From Bufo bufo (taxonomy: Eukaryota; Chordata; Amphibia; Anura; Bufonidae): DNA of 64,000 bases. The position numbers and the translations under genes are program-made. How positions within the stretch are numbered: position 1 is the first letter of the stretch; the number at the start of each line of letters is the position of its first letter. The notes beneath the pieces were generated by a model. The model was not told the DNA's origin and ran no database searches. It saw nothing but the letters and a program-made list of their open reading frames with translations. Location of the stretch: positions 308,268,984-308,332,983 of the forward strand of contig NC_053390.1 of assembly GCF_905171765.1 (NCBI RefSeq), written 5' to 3'. Below are positions 10,290-19,977 of the stretch, in pieces.

Positions 10290-11750
10290 GAAGCGTCCCC
10301 ATCACCATGGGAACGCCTCTATGTTAGAATATACTGTCGGATATGAGTTAGATCGTGAAACCTCATTTCCGACAGTATATTCTAACACAGAGGCGTTCCC
10401 ATGGTGATGGGGACGCTTCTAGTTAGAATATACTACAAACTGTGTACATGACTGCCCCCTGCTGCCTAGCAGTATCCGATCTCTTACAGGGGGCCGTGAT
10501 CAGCACAATTAACCCCTCAGGTGCCGCACCTGAAGGGGTTAATTGTACTATCATATCCCCCTGTAAGAGATCAGGGCTGCCAGGCAGCAGGGGGCAGACC
10601 CCCCCCCCTCCCCAGTTTGAATATCATTGGTGGCCAGTGCGGCCCCCCCCCCCTTCCTCCCTCTATTGTAATAATTCGTTGGTGGCACAGTGTGCGCCCC
10701 CCCCCCCTTCCTCCCTCTATTGTAATAAATCGTTGGTGGCACAGTGTGCGCCCCCCCCCTTCCTCCCTCTATTGTAATAAATCGTTGGTGGCACAGTGTG
10801 CGCCCCCCCCCCTTCCTCCCTCTATTGTAATAAATCGTTGGTGGCACAGTGTGCGCCCCCCATCGGCCCCCCCTCCCTCTATAGCATTAACAACATTGGT
10901 GGCCAGTGTGCAGCCTCCCATCCCCCCCCCCCCCCCCCCGATCATTGGTGGCAGCGGGTTACTAGCAATAGTACAATAGTAAAAGATTCATACTTACCTG
11001 GGAGCTGCGATTTTCGTGTCCGGCCGGGAGCTCCTCCTACTGGTAAGTGACAGTTCATTTAGCAATGCGCCGCACAGACCCTGTCACTTACCAGTAGGTG
11101 GAGCTCCCGGCCGGACACGAACATCGCAGCAGCAGCCAGCAGCAGGTAAGTATGAATCTTCTACTATTGTACTATTGCTAAGTAACCATGGCAACCAGGA
11201 CTGTAGTAGCGTCCTGGTTGCCATGGTTACCGATCGGAGCCCCAGCGATTAAACTGGGACTCCGATCGGAACTCCGCTGCCACCAATGATGGGGGGGGGG
11301 GGGAGATGGGAGGCCGCACACTGGCTAACAATGTTGTTAATGCTATAGAGGGAGGGGGGGCCGATGGAGGGCGCACACTGTGCCACCAACGAATTATTAC
11401 AATAGAGGGAGGGAGGGGGGGGGCCCACACTGTGCCACCAACGAATAATTACAATAGAGGGAGGGGGGGGGGGGGGTCGCACTGGCCACCAATGATATTC
11501 AAACTGGGGAGGGGGGGAGGGTCTGCCCCCTGCTGCCTGGCAGCCCTGATCTCTTACAGGGGGATATGATAGTACAATTAACCCATTCAGGTGCCGCACC
11601 TGAAGGGGTTAATTGTGCTGATCACGGCCCCCTGTAAGAGATCGGGTGCTGCCAGGCAGCAGGGGGCAGTCTTGTACACAGTTTGTAGTGTATTCTAACT
11701 AGAAGCGTCCCCATCACCATGGGAACGCTTCTGTGTTAGAATATACTGTC
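10290..11750. repeat. 1.46-kb palindrome with C/G tracts
   Basis: The arms pair around about 11065. GTTAGAATATA at 10432 pairs with TGTATTCTAAC ending 11699, and the ATCTCTTACAGGGGG blocks pair as well. A smaller palindrome (10290-10422) sits at the left edge. The arms carry long C tracts on the left and G tracts on the right. Open frames of about 100-150 codons here (for example 10521-10979) are symmetry artefacts rich in proline or glycine. Confidence 0.8.
10640..10860. repeat. Minisatellite, about 53-bp unit
   Basis: Four to five copies of a unit containing TATTGTAATAAATCGTTGGTGG, GCACAGTGTGCG and a C-tract lie in the left arm of the palindrome. The right arm (about 11370-11470) has only about two units, so the array changed length after the palindrome formed. 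Confidence 0.8.
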
Positions 11751-12837
11751 GGTTCTGAGTTTTCACGAAGTGAAAACTCAGCTATGAAAAAGCTTTTATG
11801 CAGACGGATCTTCGGATCCGTCTGTATAAAAAGTAACCTACGGCCACGGATCACGGACACGGATGCCAATCTTGTGTGCATCCGTGTTCTTTCACGGACC
11901 CATTGACTTGAATGGGTCCGTGAACCGTTGGCCGTGAAAAAAATAGGACAGGTCATATTTTTTTCACGGCCAGGAAACACGGATCTCGGATGCGGCTGCA
12001 AAACGGTGCATTTTCCGTTTTTTCCACGGACCCATTGAAAGTCATGGGGTCCGCGAAAAAAAAAGGAAAACGGCACAACGGCCACGGGTGCACACAACGG
12101 TCGTGTGAAAGAGGCCTTATATACAGGTTCCATGGGTGCAGCAGAGAGACCACACCCATGGAGCAGACAGAGGATTAACTCCTAATAGGAACACAGGGGA
12201 GTTAACCCATACAGAACCACAAATAATACAGAGGAACGGAACTTCAGCGAGGAGCGCCGAACGAGCAAGGACGGAAGGTCACAGCCAGAGGTAACGACAG
12301 TGACAGGCACTTTGAATTCCGTTTGTGAGATCCGTTTCAGGGATCTCACAAACGGTTCAAAACGGATCAGTTCAGCCCTAATGCATTCTGAATGGATAAG
12401 GATCCATTCAGAATGCATCAGTTTGGCTCCGTTCCGCCTTCATTCCGCTCTGGATGCGAACACCAAAACGCAGCTTGCAGTGTTTTAGTGTCCGCCTAGT
12501 GATGCGGAGCCAAACTGATCCATCCTGACTTACAATGTAAGTCAATGGGAGCGGATCCATTTTCACTGACACAATATGGTGCAATTGAAAAAGTTTTGTC
12601 TTTGTTCTTCATAATGCAAACGGATCCGTTCTGAACGGATACAATCGTTTGCATTATAGGTGCGGATCCATCTGTGCAGATACCAGACGGATCCTCACCT
12701 AACGCAGGTGTGAAAGTAGCCTAATAGAGGTACAGCACAACAAAAAGTTAATGAAAATATGCTTTAGAATTGTTATTACAGGGGGATGCATTTAGTTACT
12801 AAAACAGACATGCCAGGAGAGGTGGCAGGTTATCTTG

Positions 12838-13026
12838 TTGTTTGTTTCCGTGTCTGTTCCGTTTTTTTTGCGGATAGGATGCGGACCCATTAATTTCAAT
12901 GGGTCTGCAAAAATTGTGGAAAGCACACCGTGATACAATGGATCTGCAAAAAAAAAGGATGGCATACGGATGTCATCCATTTTTTTTTGCGGACCGCAAA
13001 ACACGTACCGTCGTGTGTATGTAGCC
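12838..13026. mobile_element. TWA MITE, right part
   Basis: Typical GCGGACC and GGGTCTGCAAAA blocks end in ACCGTCGTGTGTATGTAGCC, followed by TAA (13027-13029). No left terminus is found. The next MITE starts directly after that TAA. Confidence 0.55.
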
Positions 13027-13029
13027 TAA

Positions 13030-13247
13030 GGCTTCGTTCACATCACCATTCAGCCTTTCCGTTCTCCTGCTCCGTTTAGGGGCAGGAAAACGGAAAGGAC
13101 GGATTCGGCACATAACTGAATCGAACGTAGCCCATGGGCCCAATAGACTATAATAGGGTCCGTTAGGTTTCCGCTCAGAAGAAGATTTTTGAGCGGAGAC
13201 AAAAGTTGTGCATGCCGGAAAGGCTGAACGGTGATGTGAACGAAGCC
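13030..13247. mobile_element. TWA fold-back MITE
   Basis: The ends GGCTTCGTTCACATCACC and their reverse complement are flanked by TAA (13027-13029 and 13248-13250). The left TAA is shared with the end of the preceding MITE. Confidence 0.78.
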
Positions 13248-13300
13248 TAATTCTGGCGTAAAAATCTGTCTCAAAGTAAGCCAACCAATATTAAGCCTTA

Positions 13301-13685
13301 GGCCTCCTGCACTCGAACACCATCCCCACCGACCCCGCTGCGGCTGCCAATGCACGAACACCAACCGCGGGGCAGCGGATCGCGGACCCATTCACTTTGT
13401 CAGCGATCCGCCCGTTCCGCAAAAAGATAGGACATGTTCTATCTTTTTGCGGAACAGAAGTACGGGATGAAACCCCACGGAATCACTCTATAGTGCTTCC
13501 GTAGGGTTCCGTTCCATGCTTCCGTTCCGCACTATTCCGCATCTCCAGGATTTGCGGACCCATTAAAGGGAATGGGTCCGCATCCGTGATGCAGAATGCC
13601 CACAGAACGGCGCCCATGTATTGCGGATCCGCAAATGCGGTCCGCAATATGGCAACGGGCAGCACACGTTCATGTGCAGGAGGCC
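13301..13685. mobile_element. TWA MITE, chain member 1
   Basis: The ends GGCCTCCTGCACTCGAAC and (reversed) GGCCTCCTGCACATGAACG are flanked by TTA at 13298-13300 and 13686-13688. Confidence 0.75.
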
Positions 13686-13688
13686 TTA

Positions 13689-13897
13689 GGCTACATGCAC
13701 ACGACCGTATATGTGTTTTGCGGTCCTTTTTTTTTTGAGGATCCATTGTAACAATGCCTAAAACAGACAAGAATAGGACATGTTCTATTTTTTTACGGGG
13801 CTACGGAATGAACATATTGAAATGAATGGGTCTGCATCCTATCCGCAAAAAAAACGGAACGGACACGGAAACAAACAATGTTCGTGTGCATGCAGCC
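13689..13897. mobile_element. TWA MITE, chain member 2
   Basis: It starts GGCTACATGCACACGACCG right after TTA 13686-13688 and ends CGTGTGCATGCAGCC right before TTA 13898-13900. It shares one TTA with each neighbour. Confidence 0.75.
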
Positions 13898-13900
13898 TTA

Positions 13901-14300
13901 GGCCTCCTGCACATGAATGTTTGCTGCCTGTTGCCGTATTGCGGACCGCATTTGCGGATCTGCAATACACGAGTGCTGTTCCGTGGGTATTCCGCATCAC
14001 GGATGCGGGCCCATTCACTTCAATGGGTCCGCAAATTCAGAGATGCGGAATGGTGCGGAACAGAACGGAACCCTACGGAAGCACTACAGAGTGCTTCCCT
14101 GGGGTTTCGTCCCGTACTTCCGTTCCGCAAAAAGATCGAACATAGGACATGTTCTATCTTTTTGCGGAACGCGGACCCATTAAAGTGAATGGGTCCGCAC
14201 TCCGGTGCGGCTGCCCCACGGTCGGGGTTCGTGCATTGCGGCTTGCAATTTGCAGGCCGCAGCACGGCCACGGGGCGCACACGTTCATGTGCAGGAGGCC
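13901..14300. mobile_element. TWA MITE, chain member 3
   Basis: The ends GGCCTCCTGCACATGAATG and (reversed) GGCCTCCTGCACATGAACG lie between TTA 13898-13900 and TTA 14301-14303. The sequence is a member of the same subfamily as chain member 1. Confidence 0.75.
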
Positions 14301-14303
14301 TTA

Positions 14304-14843
14304 TTCACACATCAGTGTTTTGGTCAGTGATTTCCATCAGTGATTTGGAGCCGCCACAGACATGAGGTAGAAAAGGAAAGATCTGCGTGTAGAGCAGCAC
14401 CTGGTTTTGGCTCGCAATCACTGATGGAAATCACTGACCAAAAGGGCTCATGCACACGACCGTATGTATTTTGCAGTCCTCAAAAATGGATCTGCAAAAA
14501 ATACGGATGACATCTGTGTGCATTCCATATTTAGAAAAAAGGAACAGCTGGCCCCTAATAGAACAGTACTATCCTTGTCCGTTCTTTTCTGGAACGGACA
14601 TATTGAAACAGAATACACACGGAGTAACTTCCGTTTTTTTTGCGGACCCATTATAATGAATGGTTCCGCATACGGTCCGCAAAAAAGAACGGAACGTGCA
14701 CTGCCATGCTGCGTCGGAGCTCCGCCCCCGTCCCCATTATAGTCAATGGTGACGGAGCCGCGGCACGGTTAAATAGCAGCAGGACGGATCTGACAGGGTG
14801 AACAGCCTGTCGGATCCTTCCTGCCACTAGTGTGAAAGTACCC
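14304..14843. mobile_element. Composite of truncated TWA MITEs
   Basis: It begins with a TTCACACATCAGTG end, like the MITE at 40471. At about 14443 it switches to a GGGCTCATGCACACGACCG end. It finishes with a CACTAGTGTGAAAGTACCC end before TTA 14844-14846. At least three subfamilies are joined, with missing ends between them. Confidence 0.55.
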
Positions 14844-14846
14844 TTA

Positions 14847-15954
14847 GGCTTCTTTCATACAAAAATGTGTGCACCATGAGAAATGCATAAAAAAAATTTT
14901 TACAGCGAACCACAAACCTTTTTCCAACCATTTTTCTAAAGTTTTGAGAGTAGCATCAAATTACAAAAAGCAACTTTTTTTTTTTTTTATGCCAGAATTC
15001 TGGCACGAAAGGAATGATAAATTCCCCTGTAGAGTAAAAAAGGGTTCAACAACCTCTGGCACTCCAGCTGCTGTTAGCATGCACACTTGTTCGGCTGTTC
15101 TCGGAACTCCTATAGAAGAGAGTGGAGCATGCTAGGAGTTGTAGTTTCACAACAGCGAGAATGCCAAAGTTTGCTGACCCCTGAAGTAAGGACATACTTT
15201 ACCTGCCACAAACCAGGCTTCTTAGCGGTAGTAATGTGGTGTGAGTGTAGACATTTTTTTGGATGCCTTCATCACTGGCCAAGCAACAAGTCTGTTCCAC
15301 AAGACTGACTAATAAGGTCAAAGCTGGATTGGTAACGTGCCAACATTAGGGAAGGGAAAATATGGGTTGGCAGCAATGTTTTTTGGAAAAAAATAAAAAT
15401 AAAGATCCTTAGGCCGGATTTGCATATCTGTAGTCCAGAGTCATGTTTCCCAGACTGACTGCAGGTTTAGTGACCTGAGCTCACAGCATTATAGATCAGT
15501 AAATCCACGGTCGGCCCAGGACTCATGTCCCGAATACAGACTCTGGAATACAAAATTCAGAGGAAAAGTACAAAAAGAAATGAAACAAACTCCGAAACAT
15601 CATGAAAACTGGACTGTTTGGAACTGTATGTTAACAAGACCAAGTGCAATGTTCACACAGTAATGATTTTAAATTTAGAGGGAGAACCTATGAATATATT
15701 GGCTGTCAGTTTTTCTGATATGTCTGTATTGATAACTACTTGCATCCCTCAAATAATATTCTAGAGGATCTCAGACTTCTGCAATTTGCATCCCTATGTT
15801 ATGATATTCCTCCTAGAAATGTATGGCTAAATTGACAACTGGGCATTACTATTCCCCTTGTCAATGAAATGTTCCTCTACACATTACTGTCTGACACACC
15901 CTTTCGGGCAATACAATGCAATACTTGTTATTCATAGGGAATACCAGTATTTTC
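14847..15954. other. Gene-free stretch
   Basis: No gene is recognised. It opens with a short MITE-like end (GGCTTCTTTCATAC). The rest is mostly non-repetitive by eye, except for a GGAGTTGTAGTTTCACAAC-type fragment near 15125. Confidence 0.4.
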
Positions 15955-15957
15955 TAA

Positions 15958-16458
15958 GGGTACTTTCACACTTGTCACCGGAACTGCCTGCCGGAACCGG
16001 CAATCCAGACACAAATGGATGGCATTTCTTAGACGGATCCGTCTCCGGATCCGTCTGAAAAATGCATTGAAATACCGGATCCGTCTCTCCGGTGTGATCC
16101 GGAAAAACGTATCAGGTATTTTTTTTTTCTCACAGATCTAAAGGTCTGCGCATGCGCGGACCAGAAGAACGGATCTGTCAATGCGGCAATTTTAATGCAC
16201 TAATACATTTCAGTGGAAATTAATGCCGGATCTGGCATTCCGGCAAGTGTTCAGGATTTTTGGCCGGAGAGAAAACTGCAGCATGCTGCGCTATTTTCTC
16301 TGGCCAAAAAACGTAAGAGGGACTGAACTGATGCATCCTGAACAGATTGCTCTCCATTCAGAATGCATTAGGGTAAAACTGATCAGTTTTTTTCCGATGT
16401 TGAGCTCCTGTGACGGAACTCAATACCGGAAAAGAATAACGCTAGTGTGAAAGTACCC
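15958..16458. mobile_element. TWA fold-back MITE
   Basis: The ends GGGTACTTTCACACTTGTC and (reversed) GGGTACTTTCACACTAGCG are flanked by TAA (15955-15957 and 16459-16461). Paired CCGGATCCGTC blocks lie inside. Confidence 0.75.
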
Positions 16459-16461
16459 TAA

Positions 16462-17475
16462 AACAGACGTGTCAGGGGAGCCCAGTGGGGTTCCACAGGG
16501 ATCTGTACTGGGACCGATTTTGTTTAATATCTTCATAAGTGATATTGCAAAAGGCCTCGATGGTAAGGTTTGTCTTTTTGCTGATGACACAAAGATATGT
16601 AACAGGGTTGATGTTCCTGGAGGGAAACGCCAAATGGAAAAGGATTTAGGAAAACTAGAAGAATGGTCAGAACTCTGGAAACTGAAATTTAATGTGGATA
16701 AGTGCAAGATAATGCACCTGGGGCGTAAAAACCCAAGGGCAGAATATAGAATATTTGACACAGTCCTGACCTCAGTATCTGAGGAAAGGGATTTAGGAGT
16801 AATTATTTCAGAAGACTTAAAGGTGGGAAGACAATGTAATAGAGCAGCACGAAATGCCAGCAGAATGCTTGGATGTATAGGGAGAGGTATAAGCAGTAGA
16901 AAGAGTGAAGTTCTTATGCCGCTGTACAGAACACTGGTGAGACCTCACTTGGAGTATTGTGCGCAGTACTGGAGGCCATATCTCCAGAAGGATATAGATA
17001 CTCTAGAGAGAGTTCAGAGAAGAGCTACTAAACTAGTACATGGATTGCAGGATAAAACTTACCAGGAAAGGTTAAAGGACCTTAATATGTATAGCTTGGA
17101 AGAAAGAAGAGACAGAGGGGATATGATAGAAACTTTTAAATACATAAAGGGAATCAACTCGGTAAAGGAGGAGAGCATATTTAAAAGAAGTAAAACTACC
17201 ACAAGAGGACACAGTTTTAAATTAGAGGGGCAAAGGTTTAAAAGTAATATAAGGAAGTATTACTTTACTGAGAGAGTAGTGGATGCATGGAATAGCCTTC
17301 CTGCAGAAGTGGTAGCTGCAAATACAGTGAAGGGGTTTAAGCATGCATGGGATAGGCATAAGGCCATCCTTCATATAAGATAGGGCCGGGGGCTATCCAT
17401 AGTATTCAGTATATTGGGCAGACTAGATGGGCCAAATGGTTCTTATCTGCCGACACATTCTATGTTTCTATGGTG
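16462..17475 (+). mobile_element. Non-LTR retrotransposon (LINE), 5'-truncated
   Basis: The fragment carries the 3' half of a reverse-transcriptase ORF (16469-17383) and a short 3' tail ending in ATTCTATGTTTCTATG repeats, as in CR1/L2/Rex1-type LINEs. The 5' end abuts the right TAA of a MITE. The exact clade is not resolved. Confidence 0.8.
16469..17383 (+). CDS. LINE reverse transcriptase, C-terminal part, open
   Basis: The enzyme would copy LINE RNA into DNA at a nicked target. The frame is 304 codons without a stop. It enters the RT domain at S-G-V-P-Q-G-S-V-L-G-P (palm motif) and contains the catalytic F-A-D-D box near residue 38. It continues through the thumb and a C-terminal region with R-P-H-L-E-Y-C and V-Q-R-R-A-T-K-L motifs. 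The N-terminal endonuclease and most of the RT fingers are missing, so the first ATG is not the true start and the fragment cannot be functional. The open frame suggests a fairly young copy. Membership in the Jockey/CR1/L2/Rex1 assemblage is inferred from remembered motifs. Confidence 0.85.
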   Translation: MSGEPSGVPQGSVLGPILFNIFISDIAKGLDGKVCLFADDTKICNRVDVPGGKRQMEKDLGKLEEWSELWKLKFNVDKCKIMHLGRKNPRAEYRIFDTVLTSVSEERDLGVIISEDLKVGRQCNRAARNASRMLGCIGRGISSRKSEVLMPLYRTLVRPHLEYCAQYWRPYLQKDIDTLERVQRRATKLVHGLQDKTYQERLKDLNMYSLEERRDRGDMIETFKYIKGINSVKEESIFKRSKTTTRGHSFKLEGQRFKSNIRKYYFTERVVDAWNSLPAEVVAANTVKGFKHAWDRHKAILHIR

Positions 17476-17793
17476 GCCCCCCTTTTGTAAACTACATGAG
17501 AAATGGCGTATTACAGTGAGCTATATTTCCAGTTGGAGTCGCATCATGTGGCCTCCTGTCTGATCTCAGGAGTCCTACAGCGTCTGCTGAGTCAGCCAAG
17601 GCTCACTTCCAGCTTAACCACTTCACATCCTGGCCATTTGCCCCCTTCCTGACCAGGCCTAATTTTGCAAATCTGACATTTGTCACTTTATGTGGTAACA
17701 ACTTTGGAACGCTTTTACTTATCCAAGCCATTCTGAAATTGTTTTCTTGTCACATATTGTACTTCATGATAGTGATAAATTTGAGTCAATATA

Positions 17794-19369
17794 CACTGCT
17801 CAAAAAAATAAAGGGAACACTTAAACAACACAATGTAACTCCAAGTGAATCACACTTCTGTGAAATCAAACTGTCCACTTAGGAAGCAACACTAAGTGAC
17901 AATCAATTTCACATGCTGCTGTGCAAATGGGATAGACAACAGGTGGAAATTATAGGCAATTAGCAAGACACCCCCAATATAGGAGTGGTTCTGCAGGTGG
18001 TGACCTGACCACTTCTCAGTTCCTATGCTTCCTGGCTGATGTTTTGGTCACTTTTGAATGCTGCCAGTGCTTTCACTCTAGTGGTAGCATGAGACGGAGT
18101 CTACAACCCATACAAGTGGCTCAGGTAGTGCAGCTTATCCAGGATGGCACATCAATGCGAGCTGTGGCAAGAAGGTTTGCTGTGTCTGTCAGCGTAGTGT
18201 CCAGAGCATGGAGGCGCTACCAGGAGACAGGCCAGTACATCAGGAGACGTGGAGGAGGCCGTAGGAGGGCAACAACCCAGCAGCAGGACCGCTACCTCTG
18301 CCTTTGTGCAAGGAGGAACAGGAGGAGCACTGCCAGAGCCCTGCAAAATGACCTCCAGCAGGCCACAAATGTGAATGTGTCTGCTCAAACGGTCAATAAC
18401 AGACTCCATGAGGGTGATATGAGGGCCCGACATCCACAGGTGGGGGTTGTGCTTACAGCCCAACACCGTGCAGGACGTTTGGCATTTGCCAGAAAACACC
18501 AAGATTGGCAAATTCGCCACTGGCGCCCTGTGCTCTTCACAGATGAAAGCAGGTTCACACTGAGCACATGTGACAGACGTGACAGAGTCTGGAGACGCCG
18601 TGGAGAACGTTCTGCTGCCTGCAACCTCCTCCAGCATGACCGGTTTGGCATTGGGTCAGTAATGGTGTGGGGTGGCATTTCTTTGGAGGGCCGCACAGCC
18701 CTCCATGTGCTCGCCAGAGGTAGCCTGACTGCCATTAGGTACCGAGATGAGATCCTCAGACCCCTTGTGAGACCAGATGCTGGTGCGGTTGGCCCTGGGT
18801 TCCTCCTAATGCAAGACAATGCTAGACCTCATGTGGCTGGAGTGTGTCAGCAGTTCCTGCAAGACGAAGGCATTGATGCTATGGACTGGCCCGCCCGTTC
18901 CCCAGACCTGAATCCAATTGAGCACATCTGGGACATCATGTCTCGCTCTATCCACCAACGTCACGTTGCACCACAGACTGTCCAGAAGTTGGCAGATGCT
19001 TTAGTCCAGGTCTGGGAGGAGATCCCTCAGGAGACCGTCCGCCACCTCATCAGGAGCATGCACAGGCGTTGTAGGGAGTTCATACAGGCACGTGGAGGCC
19101 ACACACACTACTGAGCCTCATTTTGACTTGTTTTAAGGACATTGCATCAAAGTTGGAACAGCCTGTAGTGTGTTTTTCCACTTTAATTTTGAGGGTGACT
19201 CCAAATCCAGACCTCCATGGGTTAAAAAATTTGATTTCCATATTTGTTTTTTGTGTGAATTTGTTGTCAGCACATTCAACTATGTAAAGAACAAAGTATT
19301 TCAGAATATTTAATTAATTCAGATCTAGGATGTGTTATTTTTGTGTTCCCTTTATTTTTTTGAGCAGTG
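17794..19369 (+). mobile_element. Tc1/mariner transposon, second family, complete
   Basis: It starts CACTGCTCAAAAAAATAAAG, ends with the reverse complement, and has TA on each side. The inverted repeats are about 27 bp, much shorter than in the 5801 element. It carries an intact transposase and interrupts the TTAA element. A damaged sister copy lies at 24444-25975. Confidence 0.9.
18089..19114 (+). CDS. Tc1-like DD34E transposase, intact
   Basis: This transposase is distinct from the one at 6166. The open frame extends upstream to 18044, but the ATG at 18089 (M-R-R-S-L-Q) gives the usual 341-residue length, and the fifteen upstream residues look like leader. The N-terminal two-helix-turn-helix region includes [13 protein letters not shown], followed by an arginine-rich R-R-G-G-G-R-R-R hook. 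The catalytic residues are D152 (L-F-T-D-E-S), D243 (L-M-Q-D-N-A-R-P-H) and E278 (L-N-P-I-E-H). There are no stops. Compared with the sister at 24741 it has two in-frame 9-bp additions (near 18293 and 18581). It should be able to bind its own 27-bp repeats, but activity is unproven. Confidence 0.9.
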   Translation: MRRSLQPIQVAQVVQLIQDGTSMRAVARRFAVSVSVVSRAWRRYQETGQYIRRRGGGRRRATTQQQDRYLCLCARRNRRSTARALQNDLQQATNVNVSAQTVNNRLHEGDMRARHPQVGVVLTAQHRAGRLAFARKHQDWQIRHWRPVLFTDESRFTLSTCDRRDRVWRRRGERSAACNLLQHDRFGIGSVMVWGGISLEGRTALHVLARGSLTAIRYRDEILRPLVRPDAGAVGPGFLLMQDNARPHVAGVCQQFLQDEGIDAMDWPARSPDLNPIEHIWDIMSRSIHQRHVAPQTVQKLADALVQVWEEIPQETVRHLIRSMHRRCREFIQARGGHTHY

Positions 19370-19795
19370 TATTTCACCTTTATTTTTGAAAAAATCCAAA
19401 ATTTATAAATACTTAACATTCCCCATGTGTCTACTTTCTGTTGGCATCATTTTGGAAATGTCATTTTATTTTTTTAGGACGTTAGAAGGCTTAAAATTTT
19501 AGAAGCAATTCTTAAATTTTTAAGAAAATTGCCAAAACCCACTTTTTAAGGACCAGTTCAGGTATGAAGTCACTTTGTGGGGCCTACATAGTGTAAACCC
19601 CCATAAATGGCCCCATTGTAGAAACTACACCCCTCAAGTTACATAAAACTGATTTTATAAACTTTGTTAACCCTTTAGGCGTTCCTCAAGAATTAAAGGA
19701 AAATGGAGATCAAATTTTTAAATTTCACTATTTTGTCAGATTTTCCATTTTAATCCTTTGTTTTCTTTAACACATCGAGGGTACTCAATATTTAT

Positions 19796-19977
19796 ACGGT
19801 AAATGGAGAAGAAAATAATAGCGGCACTCACCCGAATGTTGCAAGTAGTTACTTTAATCCTTTGAGGACATATACAGAGTAACAGCAGGCTGGGGCGGAC
19901 AAAAGCGTGTATATGCTGAGTGATCAGCTGGCGACGGCCGTTTCGCGCACCTTGCGCTTCCTCTGGCCTCTGATCTC
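19796..19977 (-). mobile_element. Short retro-inserted fragment with 13-bp duplication
   Basis: The identical 13-mer ACTCAATATTTAT occurs at 19783-19795 and 19978-19990, directly flanking 182 bp of unrelated sequence. A long target duplication of this kind indicates insertion by reverse transcription. On the minus strand the insert contains GCGCGAAACGGCCGTC, reminiscent of 3' tails of Penelope-like elements; compare the ACGCGTTTCAGACC-type block near 40895. The class is inferred. Confidence 0.65.

Larger units (their letters stand above)
9952..12116. mobile_element. TWA MITE inside the solo LTR
   Basis: The ends GGCTTATTGCACACGACAG and (reversed) GGCCTCTTTCACACGACCG are flanked by TTA on both sides (9949-9951 and 12117-12119). 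It carries the large palindrome at 10290-11750. Confidence 0.7.
9085..12305. mobile_element. Solo LTR, interrupted by a MITE
   Basis: The sequence begins TGTCAC, ends GTGACA, and is flanked by GGCGC (9080-9084) and GGCAC (12306-12310), a 5-bp target duplication with one change. Removing the insert at 9952-12116 leaves about 1.05 kb, a plausible LTR length. No gag or pol is attached, so it probably arose by LTR-LTR recombination. A duplicated block of about 150 bp lies inside (9447-9749). Confidence 0.68.
9065..12721. mobile_element. Outer TWA MITE of a nested stack
   Basis: The ends GGCTACTTTCACACTGGCG (from 9065) and its near reverse complement (to 12721) are flanked by TAA (9062-9064 and 12722-12724). 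Without its inserts the MITE would be only about 430 bp. A solo LTR was inserted 20 bp from its left end. Confidence 0.75.

Noticed and set aside
10442..10979. Proline-rich frames of 111 and 152 codons
   Set aside because: They come from C tracts and the 53-bp minisatellite in the palindrome arm; the complementary strand gives glycine-rich shadows.
15150..15260. Possible further rnf212b exon
   Set aside because: A donor-like GTAAAG was considered on the minus strand, but the adjoining sequence is a dispersed AACTACAACTCC-type repeat and gives no coiled-coil peptide.
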